64,000 bases of DNA from Cryptomeria japonica (GCF_030272615.1 NC_081406.1:235579922-235643921), one strand, 5' to 3'; shown: positions 21,901 to 33,535, counted from the stretch's first letter. Made by a program: numbers and translations. The notes: generated by a model from the letters alone, not told the origin.

Positions 21901-23758
21901 GACATCCCTTTCGCATGCTCCGCTTAAGCTGCATGGCGGAGATCATATGAAGAGACACGGGTCTCTGAATTCCAGTGATCACTATAGGAGAGCCATGATC
22001 ATCCTCACACTCGATCCTTTTCAGGCGACAATCCATCTTGGCTCTGTGGGCATAAAGCCAATCCATGCCAAGTACGACGCCATATGATCCGAGTGGTGTA
22101 ACTCTAAGGTCTACTAAGGTGGTGGTATTACCAATCTGAAGCTGACAACCCTTAACCTCTGATTCCACTGACACTCTAGCCCCTGAAGCTAATTCCACTT
22201 CCCAACTGACCTCTTGCCTAATTGCCACTAGCCCGCAACGCTCCACAACCAATGGAGATATAAAAGAATCAGTAGCTCCTGAATCAAATAATATAGATAC
22301 ACTGCTACCTCTGATCATACTTGCTACCTCAATAACCGTGGCCTGATGCTCTGCCTGGCAGTTGTCAACCGCTGTGAAGACCCTATGGGACTTGCCCATA
22401 TCCCCAACTGTCGGCTCTGATGCTGCCATCCTCTGATTCCCTGCCATCTGACCCTGAGGACACTCTCTCGCCATGTGTCCCATGGCTCCACATGTGAAGC
22501 AAGCGCCACGTGCCTGAAACTGCACTCCCTGTGGTCTGGAGAAAGACTGTCCCCCTGTCCTACTAGAACCACTGTACCCACCTCTAGAGGACTGCTGAGT
22601 CCTAGCCGAAGGTGTGTAAGGAGCCTGAGATCTCTGATCTCGCCTCTGACCCTATGACTGCCATTGCTTGGGCTTCGTGCCCTGCTGACTCTACGGAGGC
22701 CTTTGCCTCTGGTTTTGCTATGACTGTTGCAGAGGAGGGGGTTTGGAGAACCCCGATGAGTGCCTGTTGTTACCTTTCCAATGGGGTTTCTGAAACCCAT
22801 AAGTCTGTGGTGAAGGGTTACGGTTCTGGAACCGATCCTTCGAGTCTTGTGGTCTGGCCTAAATCTCCTCGGCTATCAAAGCCTTCTCCACGGCAACCCA
22901 GAGGCTCCCTGGAGCGGCCATTCTCACTGGTCCTGCTATGCCGGAATTCAATCCTCTGATAAATCGGTTGACGAGAAGCTTTTCATCTTTCAGGTAGTCT
23001 ATATAAGGTAAGAGTTCAAAGAACTTGTTCTCGTACTATGTCACTGAAAGACCCTTCTGCTGGAGGTCATGAAACTCATCCACCCTACGCTGTCTGAAAT
23101 GCTCTGATAAGTACCTCTCTTTGAACCTCTCTGTGAAAATCTCCCAAGTGAGGGTCTCTATCTCTAAGCCACACTTATATTCTTTCTGTCTCCACCATGT
23201 GGAGGCTGTTCCTCGCAATAGGTGGACCACTGCACATGCTTTTAGATTGCTCTTATAAGAGCGCAATGCAAAGCACCTATCTAGGCTTAAAAGCCATGCC
23301 TCTGCCTCTACCCCGTCGGTAGATCCCCCAAAAGACGGTGGCTGAAGATGCATAACCTCTCTGATTAGATCCCTTGGATCCCGACGTGCCCTCTCAATGT
23401 ACACTGGTGCTACGACTGGAGGTGGTGCTGGTAGGTGAATAGACTCGGGCTCATGCCTAGCCTGACTCTCTACGGGATTAGGAGGTGGACTCCTACTCCG
23501 TTCCCGTTCCACTGTCCTATGGCTTCCTAAGTTCTGATTCTCAACATTATGATCTACTGCCAGAAGTCTATCCTGAACTATGCCAATCAGGTTCTGTAGA
23601 GCTACCAAGATGTCTCGGTTTGGGTCAACTGATCATTCAGGAGGAGCTGCTGGGTTCACTTCCTGAACCGATTCCTCCCTAATGACCTCTTCGCGTGCCA
23701 TGCGTTCACGCCTAGGGCATCTACCACGTTTGCGAGCTTGTCGCGTAGTTGGAGGCAT
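18992..23758 (-). pseudogene. Chromovirus H gag-pol, one frame with 13 premature stops
   Basis: From ATG at 23758 to the stop at 18992 there are exactly 1589 codons in one frame, with no net frameshift. Domains: gag (codons 1-410, retrotransposon gag around 90-290), CCHC knuckle [14 protein letters not shown] (420-433), protease DSGATDS (492), RT (about 690-870) with FLDDIL (829-832), RNase H from about 975 (CTDAS), HHCC integrase finger (about 1165-1206), integrase core, and a C-terminal chromodomain-like region (about 1535-1580). The longest open part (20138-22525, 795 residues) covers the knuckle through the integrase finger. Premature stops: TAG at codons 241, 300, 347, 356, 369, 1207, 1411, 1424, 1427, 1521; TGA at 42, 1282, 1468. 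The catalytic motifs I checked are intact. As written it is not translatable through. Confidence 0.93.
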
Positions 23759-23914
23759 CCTCTTTGAGAAAATAAAATAAAATGAAATGAAATAAATAAC
23801 CATTTTAGGAGAAAATATTTTAGCTGATTAAAAATAAATATAATAAAAATAAATACAATTTAATTAATTAAATAATTATAGCGAAATGTAATGGAGTAAG
23901 GTTCCTAGTGTTGG

Positions 23915-23933
23915 CAACCTTGCTCTGATACCA
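23915..23933 (-). other. Primer binding site of H (initiator tRNA-Met)
   Basis: Minus strand TGGTATCAGAGCAAGGTTG, three bases after the 5' LTR end. It is complementary to the 3' end of plant initiator tRNA-Met, which primes minus-strand DNA synthesis. Confidence 0.92.
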
Positions 23934-24712
23934 AAATGTCATGCCCAACTTTTGGGCACAAACGGAAATTTTTTTTTTTTAAAAAATACTTAACTAATTA
24001 ACGACTTACTTAATTGAAATATTGCAACTTTGGTTTGGTCTTAACTACATTTGTGTAAATCAGGTAATTAAATTTCAATTTAGTGATAAACATAACTAAG
24101 TCATCTATGAGCTGAAATTTCTCCCAAAGGGGTTATCACTAAGCTCCAATAATTAAAATCTCAAGTATAACGATTTATCCCAAATTTAAATGATCTAAAG
24201 TTTACCTTATCTTTCTTAACCTCCTAGGTTCTAAATTTAATTGACCTAGTTATTAAAACACCTTATCAAAATGAAAACCCCATGAATTAAAAATACTTTA
24301 TAATTTTATACTTAAATGGCCCTCTTGGCCCTACAGATAATATTGCTTATACATTTTTTTTGAGTCTAATCCACCAAGTATTAAAATCTTTTTATATAAT
24401 TCTTCTACACTTGCCCAATATTTTAAAAAAAATATACAAAACTTAATTTTGCATCTAACAAATTTATTTACAAATAAGTACTAAAATTAATCCACTATTA
24501 TATATGTATATATATATATATATATCTATATATATATGTATATACACATATATTTAATCACTTATATATTTTATCTAAGAATGTATTTCTAAAAAGGAGT
24601 GGGGCTTTAAATATTATTATATTAAGTTACCCTTTTTTTTAAAATACCCACCCCATTATCTATCTCCCTCTCATTTTTTTTTTAAAACAACACCAAGAAA
24701 CTAAATGTCTTT

Positions 24713-24739
24713 GCCCTAACCCGAGATTAGGGTTAGGGC
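24713..24739. repeat. Telomere-like inverted repeat (right LTR)
   Basis: GCCCTAACCC at 24713-24722, loop GAGATTA, GGGTTAGGGC at 24730-24739; identical to the left LTR copy. Confidence 0.9.
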
Positions 24740-25235
24740 ATGTGTGTAAAACCCCCATTCTTATCCCTATTTTTTTTTGTGTGTGTGTTTGGGTGTGTGC
24801 AGGGTCAGCGGCCACGGGAGGGGCGCACAGGGCCGAACCCGAGCCAACTCCCGCTTCATTTTCTTGCGCTGTTTGAGTTGGACGGGCCGAGGAAGGGCCG
24901 AGCGGGGAAGGGAGTTTGTGTTGAAGCCACGGCGTGGGAGTGGGAGACAGGCGGAGCGGGGGGGAGAGCCGGCAGCGCGGGGCACCGCTAGCTGTGGACG
25001 GCGCCGCCCGCAGGCTGCGGCTTCCGTAGGCTGCGGACGTCATCGCCCACAGTCTGCGGGTGCCGCAGGCAGCGGCTGCCGCCGCCCAGGTGCTGCGGCC
25101 CCCTGCGAACATAGCATAGTTTTTTTTTTTTTTTTTTTTATTAAACGTTTTTTGTTTATTTCATTTTTAAACAAAGTTTAAACATTCAAAAAAAAAATTT
25201 ATAATATGTTTATTTTTCTATTAACATTTATAAAA

Positions 25236-25267
<32 letters not shown>

Positions 25268-25343
25268 TTATATGTATATATATCTTGGTAAAATAAAATA
25301 CATATAGTTTCCTATTTGGAAACTGGCAGATTCCTCATAAAAG

Positions 25344-25346
<3 letters not shown>

Positions 25347-25412
<66 letters not shown>
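25347..25412. repeat. Long (AT)n microsatellite
   Basis: A run of about 30 or more AT units in the right H LTR. The matching run in the left LTR (about 16167-16214) is shorter, showing slippage since insertion. Confidence 0.9.
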
Positions 25413-25419
<7 letters not shown>

Positions 25420-28251
25420 AAAACTATCATAATAACAGTCCTCTCTTTTTTTTTCTTTGTATTATCAGAGCTGTAAATATTCTTTTTTTTGTATAACAGA
25501 TTACCAAAATGACATTTGAGGAGCTAAAAATATTTATATATGTCTCTTTTTGCTACCCTTTACTTTTTTTATATATAATCCCATATAGGCTTTCCTTTTT
25601 AGTTTAATATTATTTTGTAAATCATCAAATGCATTTAAAGGGATTTCCTAATCTATATTCCTTTTTTCTTTGTAACAAAATGATAATATTAAATGCTAAA
25701 TGTTCTTTTTTTTTTTTTTGCAAAGAATAGACTATTATAACAAATTTCATTTCTGCAATAACCAGGAAAATAAATGACTGTTTTTACTTAAATTTATAGC
25801 AGCATAGTTTTATAAGGAACATGTAGCAATAAATCCCATTTACTTGCAGAATACATAATAATGCATTTACTTCTCTTTCTTTTTTTGAAAAACATGAAAA
25901 TTTACATTCAATATAATGCAATGCTCCTTTCATTTGCAAACTAACTAGAGTAGGAAAGACATTATGTATTTCATTAGCAAAGTAGATACAAAATAAACAT
26001 GAATACAAATGGGTTTGAAAACCCAACAATGTTCTTCTTTCCATAGTAACTTGAATGTAATACAACACTTTCTTTTCTTGAAAGTAAATACTACAAATGC
26101 TCACATTTCTTCTTTTATACAAACTACAACATTTAATCTATCTCCGTTTTTTTTAAAAAAAAAAAACACTTTTCTGCAACACAAGCAGCAACATAGTCTT
26201 TTAATCCTTCTTTTCCCATCCCATGCAACCTACAATAAAAACACATATTTGACCATGGAGAGCTCACCTCCCAGCCTAGGCTTACTAGAAGCCACCCCCG
26301 AGCTTGGAGAACCAAGCACTAAACGGGTTACAAACAAGCAAACTCCACAACAAACATAGGAAGACACTTAACATTCAAATTTCCCTTCCCAAACTACACT
26401 TTCACCACATTCATGGTGACTCTTCCATGGGTGGAAGTGGACCAAGTACCAATGGGGAGATTGCAAGCCAAATACAACACAAGCCACCTCATGGCAATAC
26501 AAATGCAACAAAATACTTCGACAATCCTTATGCCCCCCAAAAGGCTCAAGGCCATACTTACTCCCCTTATGACCCCCAAATGCATACACAAGGCTATGCA
26601 ATAAGGGTCACAAGGACACCCTTGAGATCACTCTCCATAAGGAGAGCCTCTCACCCAAGGCTGTCATACTCCTTCCACCCCAAGATCTTCCTACCCTCCC
26701 AAGAGTAGGAGATCTTGGACACTCCCAAAAACAACAAGAACACAAAACAAAACACATAGAAATGAACTACACATTCTTTACTTCAACAAAAACTTCATAA
26801 AACACTTTCTTTACAAGCAACTCTTTTCTTCTACAAAACAACATAAACTAACTCATACAACATAAACAAGAGGAGATAAGAAGAAACCAACCTTATCCTG
26901 CCAATAGGTATGCTAAAATTAGTTGGGGATCAGCTGCCCAATTCCACACAAACTTTTCTCCAAATTCCTCCAAAAATTCTATTCTCCTACTAATTTTTCA
27001 AATCAAAGCATAATCTCCAAAAATGGAGAGTGGGTGATTACTCACTAAGTCTCCAATTCTTGCCTAAGAAGGCCTCTCACACACTTCCCCACCCCTTGGG
27101 TGAGGTGAGAGTTTCCATTGGTTGCCCTTCCCAAACTCTTACACATTACTAAAATTGGAAAGGGAAAAGGTGAGGGAAGATGGGGAAGAGAGTTTGACAT
27201 CAAAAGGGAAGGTTGTCTATCCTAGGAGGAACTTTCTAAGTTGAATTTTCGTTCACCTTGGAAACACCACTTTTTGAAGTGACTAAATAGTCACATGGGA
27301 GAAGCCACATGTTGCAAAATACCCCTAACCCATAGGTATACCCTTTGGCCCTTTGGAAAAGCCTTAAAACTGACCCTAGGAGTCCTTTAAACCCTTTGGA
27401 AACCCAACTGAAGTTTACCTACGGGTCAAACTTGAGTTGACCACTCCCAAGACTCCCTACCCAAGGCAAATTTGGGACCACACTCATGTTTTTGAATGGC
27501 TTTGGTAGAAACAAAACTCCCTCCAAGAGACAAGTCAAAATCAATGACACTAATCAGCACATGTGTCAAGTGACACAATAAAAATACACTATAAAAATCA
27601 AACATGGAATTTGTCTCTTGTAGGATTACACATATACATATAAATTAATTTTAACACTCAAGTAGTATACACTTCACAAATAAAATACATTACAATGGGG
27701 TGTTGTCTCTCCAAATAGACAACTCCCGGCTTAACAAACGTACATTGGTCTAGGCTTGGTTCTCCATATAAATTCCATGGTCACATGGATAATTTTTCTG
27801 CGCACCTCAATTAACACATTAGTAATTCCAAATAATCACATTTATACATAATCAAATACATGGATTTCATTGCACATCAAACACTCATACATTTGGCAAC
27901 AATAATTCAATATCTCATTTGTTTCAAATTCAATTTCACATAAGCAATTAACATAATTTCCCAAAATTGAAGCATTCATAAATAAGCATCATTTTTCTAT
28001 CATCAAAATGAAGTCCTGCAAATTTCCAATAATGACATTCACCATCACAATGTAACTCTATTCTAGTAACATATCTAAAGTTTCATAATCATCATGCATG
28101 AAATAAAGCATCAACATATGTCAGTGTGATCCAAATCATGGAATCATATAAGTTCTAAGTCCATAAAGCATAAAATAAAGCATCCATAATAGTCTCTATA
28201 TGCAAATAACTGAAAATGTCAAACTGAATCGCGGTAGGGCCTCACACCATA

Positions 28252-30103
28252 ATACCTGGGTACAATTAGTTGCTACTGCAACATATTCTACTTTTGTTGT
28301 TGATAAAGATGTGCAATTTTGTTTCTTTCTCAACCAAGAAATTAATCTACTACCAAGAAAGAATGCTCTGCCAGTGGTGCTCTTTTTGTCATCTACATCT
28401 CCTGCCTAATTTGCATCTGTGTATGCACATAAATCAAAATTTTTATCTTTAGGATACCATAAACGAAGATTTGTTGTGCCTTGTAGATACCCAGAAATCC
28501 TTTTTACTGCTGAATCATGATTTTCTTTACGATTACTCTAAAATCTTGAAACAATGCATACTTTATTCATAATATCAGGTCCTTTTTGTGTCAAATATAG
28601 TAAACCTCCTATCATAGACTTGTATCATGTTGGATTAGCAGGTGTTGATTCATCTTTCAATGATAGTTTATCAATTGTAGTCATAGGTGTACTTACCGGT
28701 TTAGAGTTTTCCATGCCAAATTTCTTTAGTAGTTCCTTCAAGTACTTTGATTGACATATGAATATACCTTTATTAGTTTGTGAAATCTGCAATCCTAAAA
28801 AGAATTTTATCTCCCCAATCATAGACATTTCAAATTCTTCCCGCATCTTATTAGAAAAGTCTTTACATAATCCATTTTCTCCTCAAAAAAGTATATCATC
28901 AACAAAAACTTCTATAACCAAGATGTCATCATTAGTCACTTTGTAATATAAGTTGTTGTCAGCATTATCTCTATTGTAACCAATCTTCAAAAGATATTTG
29001 TCCAATCCAGCATACCAAGCTCTAGGAGCTTGCTTTAATCCATATAAAGCTATCCTTAACCTAAAAACCATATCTTTGTCATTTGTCAATTAAAATCCAT
29101 TAGGTTGTTCAATGTAAACTTCCTCTTCAAGATCACCATTCAGAAATGCACATTTAACATCCATTTGATATACTTTGTAGTTCTTGTGTGCTGCAAAAGC
29201 TAAGAATAATCTGACTGCCTCAATTCTAGCTATTGGTGAAAAGGTTTCATTATAATCAATTCCTTCTTTTTTTGAATATCTCTTACATAATAATTTTGCT
29301 TTGTTTTTTATTACCTTACCATCTTCATTGAGTTTATTTCTGAATACCCATTTAGTTCCAATTACATTTTTGTTTTTCAAGCCGAGGAACCAATGTCCAT
29401 GTGTTATTCTTTTCAATGTGTTCCAATTCATCTTCCATAGCTTTAATCCAATATTTATCTTCACATGCCTCTTTAACTGATGTTGGTTTAGTTTGAGAAT
29501 TAAACATACCTCTTCATTTGCCAGTCTCCCTCTAGTCATAACACCTTGATATTTGTTCCCAATTATCTAACTTTCAGAGTGGTTCAATCTTACATACCGG
29601 GGTGTTTTTACTTGTTGTTCTTCAATCACTATAGAATTTTCAGATGATGTTGGTGTGATTGGATAAATATTTTGTACTAGTGTACTTATTGTAGGTTCAT
29701 TTGATATTATCTCTATTGCTGGTTCAGAGTCCATGTACCTTGAATTACCTCTAAACTGTTCATCAATCTTCACATTTGCACTCTCAATGATTTTTTGTAA
29801 TCTCTTATTAACATATCTATATGCCTTGCTCTTAGATGAATAACGAAGAAATATTCCTTCATCACTTCTAGGATCAAATTTGCCAATGTACTCATCTCTC
29901 CTAATATAACATTTACTTCCAAATATTTTGAAATATTTAAGAGTAGGAGTATTACGAAACCATAGTTCATGAGGGGTCTTACTAGTTTCACCTTTGATGT
30001 GAACTTTTTTGAATGTGTAAACCATTGTAGTCATTGCTTCTCTCCAATATACATGAGGTAGATTTGCTTATGATAACATACTTCTAGTTGCATCCAGAAT
30101 AGT
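28252..30103 (-). pseudogene. Copia A integrase C-part, RT and RNase H N-part
   Basis: Minus strand. Segments in order: the end of integrase (KTPHELWF, FGSKCYIRRD, about 29980-29880), a linker, RT from about 29440 (GTKWVFRNK, then [22 protein letters not shown] near 29160, [11 protein letters not shown] near 29030, FVDDIL near 28895 with the Asp pair kept), GLQIS and STPMTT (about 28780-28690), and RNase H up to STTKVEYVAVATN and a Leu-Trp pair at 28252, where H cuts in. A stop at 30104 separates it from the integrase core and further stops lie near 29091 and 28624. It would encode the replicating enzymes of element A, but is broken. Confidence 0.87.
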
Positions 30104-31000
30104 TTAGTTCTTTCTTTCCACAACTCCATTTTGCTGGGGTGTCTGAGGTGCTGATAGTTGTCTTCTAATTCCATTCACTTCATAGAATGTATGAAATTCC
30201 TCAGATGTGAATTCACCTCCTTGATCAGATCTCAAACATTTAAATTTCTTACCGATTTCATTCTCTACCATCACTTTGAATAGTTTGAATTTCCCAAAAG
30301 CTTCTAATTTCTCCCTAAGAAAAGTAACCCAACACATTCTAGAATAATCATCAATGATTATCATAAAATATCTATCTCCTTGTAAGCTTCTAGTTCTTGC
30401 TGGACCACATAAATCAGTGTGAATTAAGTCAAGAACATTATTGAATTTTTCTGGAATACTCTTAAAAATTGTTCTAACTTGCTTTCCAAATTGACATTCC
30501 TTACATACTGGATTGTGAGGTTTAACAATCTTAGGCAAATCCCTTACTTCCTTAGTTGTACTAATTTTCATAATGCAATCAAAATTTACATGACAAAGTC
30601 TCTTATGCCATAACCAACTTTCATCAATATGTGCAATCAAGCATACTTTCTCATTGTTATTCAAATGAAAGATATTACCTCTAGTCTGATTATCGGTTGC
30701 AATTTCCAAGCCAGTTTTGTTCATGATTGTGCATTTTCCATTTTTGAATTGTAATTGAAATCCTTTTTCAACTAATTGACCAACACTCAAAATATTATGT
30801 TTCAAACCTTCAACATAGTAAACATTATCAATATTGTGTTTACCATCAAAAGATATAGTGCCTTTTCCTTTGATCAAACAAGCTTTATCATCCCCAAATC
30901 TTACTAGACCTCCATTGTATTCCTGAAAGGTTAAGAATTTACTTTTATCACCAGTCATATGATGCGAACATCCAGAACCAATGATCCATTCATCCTTATC
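30104..31000 (-). pseudogene. Copia A protease active site, pre-integrase and integrase core
   Basis: A 284-codon frame (30104-30958) plus its upstream extension. The protease site reads WIIGSGCSHHM: the aspartate of the usual Asp-Ser-Gly triad is glycine. Then comes the pre-integrase domain (NILSVGQLVEKGF, WLWHKRLCHVNFD) with a CKEC zinc pair, and the integrase core with DDYSRM, LRSDQGGEF and QNGVVERKN, so the Asp-Asp-Glu residues are present. The frame stops directly after that last motif at 30104. Protease would cut the polyprotein; with the changed Asp it is expected to be dead. Confidence 0.87.
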
Positions 31001-31200
31001 TTCAATTTTAGCTACCAGGGCCTGCTCTATCGGTTGAACAGTAGGTGTCGGTTGATCTTCTATTATAGGAACAAAAACCCATCCATTGTATGTCGATTCT
31101 TCATCAGAATCATCAGTAACTCCTTCATCAACATAGTAACATGATTTGTCTCTATTCTTCTTAAATCTATATCTCTGATATTCGGGTTAGGCTTATATGT

Positions 31201-31452
31201 TCATTTAGCTTCCTCTTTCAATCTTGTATGTCTATCAGGACACCTAGATGCCATATGACCAATTTTATTGTAGTTAAAACATTTGAATGGTGCTTTACCT
31301 TCATACTTACTTCCAACTAGACCATTAGGCATTTTCCTTGCAAATAGTGCTTCAAGTTCTTTCAGTTCTTCATTCTCTTTTCTGATTTTCCATATACCAT
31401 AGTTGGTTCCATCAAGTTTCAGACTGTCCTTCCCGAAATAGTTAGTTCCCAT
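31201..31452 (-). pseudogene. Copia A gag with internal deletion
   Basis: Opens at ATG 31452 about 45 bases after the primer site, so the start is secure. It begins LDGTNYGIWKI like other copia gags, but jumps at once to a segment that in element E lies about 230 residues further on (charged stretch ending ELEALFARKM), followed by the zinc knuckle CFNYNKIGHMASRC, where the second Cys is Tyr. The capsid-forming core is missing. The join is in frame and no insertion is present, so it is a simple deletion. It ends at a stop at 31201. Confidence 0.85.
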
Positions 31453-31496
31453 AGAATCTCCTCAAGCTGTTAAACTTCTGAAAAAAAAGAGGACCA

Positions 31497-31509
31497 GGTT
31501 TTGATACCA
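31497..31509 (-). other. Primer binding site of copia A
   Basis: Minus strand TGGTATCAAAACC, two bases after the LTR end, a decayed match to the initiator tRNA-Met site. Confidence 0.82.
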
Positions 31510-31511
31510 AT

Positions 31512-32565
31512 TGTTAGGTCCTGGAGACAACTGAGAGGGTGGGGGGTGAATCAGTTATCTATTAATTTCAAACCAAATATAACTTAACCAAACTGAATGT
31601 ATAATACCAGTAAACCAAACTTTATGCCGGTTTTGACAGTTAATTGTAATGCCAGTAAAGTTTAATGCATGAAACAAAAAGACAAATAACATCCATAACA
31701 CATAACACAAATATTTGTTCGTGGAAACCCTATAAGGGGAAAAAACATGGTGGGAAACCTTACCCACAATTAGATGATACTACTATAGATAGTATGTGTG
31801 TACAATATGGAGTCTGCACATGCAGATAAGCCAACTGGCTAGAGCTCACTACTCAATCACAAAATGGGACTCACATTGACTACAATTGGATGGTTAAATC
31901 CAATGATAATGTACTGCTCAAAATACCATCTTCATATGCTAGATTTAGTACCGGTTAAGCATTGATTTGTCTTCTTCAAAACCTCCTTGAATCTTGAATG
32001 ATGTTTACGTGTATAACTCTTCTTATATTCACATATACCTTATTATATTACTCTTCCACACTCACACTAATCTCACAAATGAGATCTTACATATATACCA
32101 AAACCTAAGACCAAATTTCTAGGTCAGCTCACTAAAAAAATTACAATAAACTCTAAACTCAATTACAAATGAATCAATATGCGATTCATCATGTCGGCTC
32201 AATGCATTTACAATAATAACAAATCATCTTCATAGCGTGATGTTTTGATCTGGAATAGATAATGCTTGTCGGTCCATAACCTAGACCTATTTGCCGGTAA
32301 TAGCAAATATGCAAACCTGATTAGATCAATGACCAAATCACCAAAACAAAGTGTCCAAACAATTTCTTCAACATAACCAAGTAATCTTCAAGTCATCTTT
32401 AGTGTCGGTGAATAATATAACCTGCCAGTGAACTAGATACCAGTGATTGTGCATAAGTCACTAAACATGCCGGTGAACATAACCAAGAATCTCCAAGTGC
32501 TGATAAGTGTTGGAAAGTGTTGACATCAATGACAAAACCAGTGTAACACATCCATAATACCAACA
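31512..32565 (-). repeat. Copia A 5' LTR
   Basis: 1054 bases, plus view TGTTAGGTCC...ATACCAACA, aligning with 13049-14108. The G-rich tract is at about 31535-31549, 20-40 bases from the LTR end. The right edge borders the B pre-integrase sequence with the target copy ATCTC. Confidence 0.92.
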
Positions 32566-33008
32566 ATCTCTATACCGGAGGCATTTAGGATCTTGCATTT
32601 TCCATTCTTGAATCATAAATCATAACCTTTGTCAATGATTTGTCTAACATTTAAAATATTATGCTTCAAACCTTCAACATACAAGACATCATCAGTGTTA
32701 TCCTTACCATCAAAGGAAATAGAACCTCTACCATGGATCACACAAGCTTTGTCATCTCTAAATATTTCTATTCCACCTTCATACCTCTCCATACTCACAA
32801 ATTTTCTTTTATCACCGGTCATATGATGTGAACAACTGTTGTTAATCACCCATTAATCTTTCTCTTCAACTTTAGCGACTAAATCTTTCTCTTCAATAGT
32901 GCAGCTTGTGGAATCAACAAGTACTAGTCCATCTTCTTTGATAGAAATAAACACAACTTCATCTTCTTCTAATTCTTCATCCATAACACCTTCATTAGTA
33001 GCATAATA
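32566..33008 (-). pseudogene. Copia B protease and pre-integrase, first part
   Basis: Minus strand. It starts in an acidic linker (NEGVMDEELEEDEV), passes a stop, then shows the protease-site region VINNSCSHHMTGDK, where the usual Asp-Ser-Gly is Asn-Asn-Ser, and the pre-integrase part (GSISFDGKD, YVEGLKHNIL). The frame runs to Gly-Ile-Glu-Ile at 32566 and resumes across element A at 13048. The active-site change should abolish cleavage. Confidence 0.87.
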
Positions 33009-33009
33009 A

Positions 33010-33275
33010 TGTTGGGATCCAAAAAACACTGTGAGGGGGGTTGGGGTGAATCAATGTTCTTTTGGTTTGAGTATTTTTAATCTTATTAAAAAATCCACTT
33101 ATTAACTGGTATGCATAAAAGAAAGTGACAAAAAATAATAGCAATACAACCACAAGAATCAATACCATAACACATAGATTTATACGTGGAAAGCCTCAAA
33201 GAGGAAAAACCACGATGGGATTGCTGACCCATAATATCTATCCACTGGCCAATTGAATAAATAGCTAACTCTACA
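33010..33275 (-). repeat. 5'-truncated family-C LTR fragment inside B gag
   Basis: On the minus strand this matches the last 230-265 bases of the C solo LTR (about 2085-2321): AAATCCCATGGTGG-type block, CTTTCTTTTATGCATACC, and the C-tract before GGATCCCAACA. The first part of the LTR is absent. It lies between the gag start (33276) and the post-gag linker (33008), where several hundred bases of gag are missing, so insertion and deletion of host sequence went together. Confidence 0.82.
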
Positions 33276-33494
33276 ATCATTTTCAATGCCCTTATCCAAG
33301 CCTATCGGAGGAGGATTGCCAAATGCTAGATTATGAGGTATATATCCTTTCTCAATGATCTCCCAAATATCCTTACCGAGACATCTCAGATGAGTCTCCA
33401 TCTGAATCTTCCATACTTTGTAATTTGTTCCATCAAGCCTAGGAATTTCTCTCCGGAAAACAACTGCAGATAAAATTTGACTATTAGGTTCCAT
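33276..33494 (-). pseudogene. Copia B gag, N-terminal fragment
   Basis: ATG at 33494, about 40 bases after the primer site. It encodes a copia gag start: IPRLDGTNYKVWKIQMETHL, a CLGKDIWEI segment, a Pro-rich turn, then KGIEND, where the C-type LTR fragment interrupts. About 73 codons of real gag remain. The longer open frame past 33276 runs through the LTR fragment and is not gag. Confidence 0.83.
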
Positions 33495-33535
33495 AGGATC
33501 TTCCTCAAGTAGTTAAGCTTTTGTAGAGAGGACTA

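Larger units (their letters stand above)
14782..28246 (-). mobile_element. Chromovirus H (Ty3/gypsy, Tekay/Del-like), youngest insertion
   Basis: A 13465-base complete-outline Ty3/gypsy element on the minus strand with exact 5-base target duplication CCATA (14777-14781 and 28247-28251), inserted in the RNase H region of copia A. LTRs are 14782-18981 and 23937-28246, the primer site 23915-23933, the PPT 18982-18993, and the single gag-pol frame 18992-23758. Domain order protease, RT, RNase H, integrase, chromodomain marks a chromovirus. The very long LTR fits the plant Tekay/Del group, which is known for LTRs of several kb. AT-rich parts of the two LTRs differ by about 1% or less by eye, so it is the youngest element of the nest. 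Confidence 0.94.
23937..28246 (-). repeat. Chromovirus H 5' LTR (4310 bases)
   Basis: Plus view TGTCATGCCC...GGGCCTCACA. It has the same layout as the left copy: AT microsatellites near 24503-24546, 25235-25268 and 25347-25412, telomere-like inverted repeat at 24713-24739, GC block at about 24798-25109. It keeps the 65 bases (about 27104-27168, between two GGTGAG copies) lost from the left LTR. The primer site follows it in element sense, so this is the 5' LTR and should hold the promoter; no single TATA box can be picked out among the many TATA repeats. Confidence 0.94.
13049..32565 (-). mobile_element. Copia element A, nested in B and host of H
   Basis: A complete-outline Ty1/copia element on the minus strand: 5' LTR 31512-32565, primer site 31497-31509, internal region, PPT at 14109 and 3' LTR 13049-14108. 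The target duplication is AAGAT/GAGAT on the element strand (plus view ATCTT 13044-13048 and ATCTC 32566-32570, one mismatch). Joining the B flanks restores an unbroken pre-integrase reading (Gly-Ile-Glu-Ile then Ala-Ser-Val-Thr). Without H it is about 6.05 kb. Gag is internally deleted and the protease active site is changed, so it depended on other elements or decayed after insertion. Confidence 0.9.

Noticed and set aside
23915-23933. tRNA-Met gene fragment
   Set aside because: Only the 3' complement is present, directly next to an LTR, as expected for a primer binding site; no cloverleaf follows.
33086-33286. Small minus-strand frame continuing gag of B
   Set aside because: The extension past 33276 is LTR-C sequence read through by chance.
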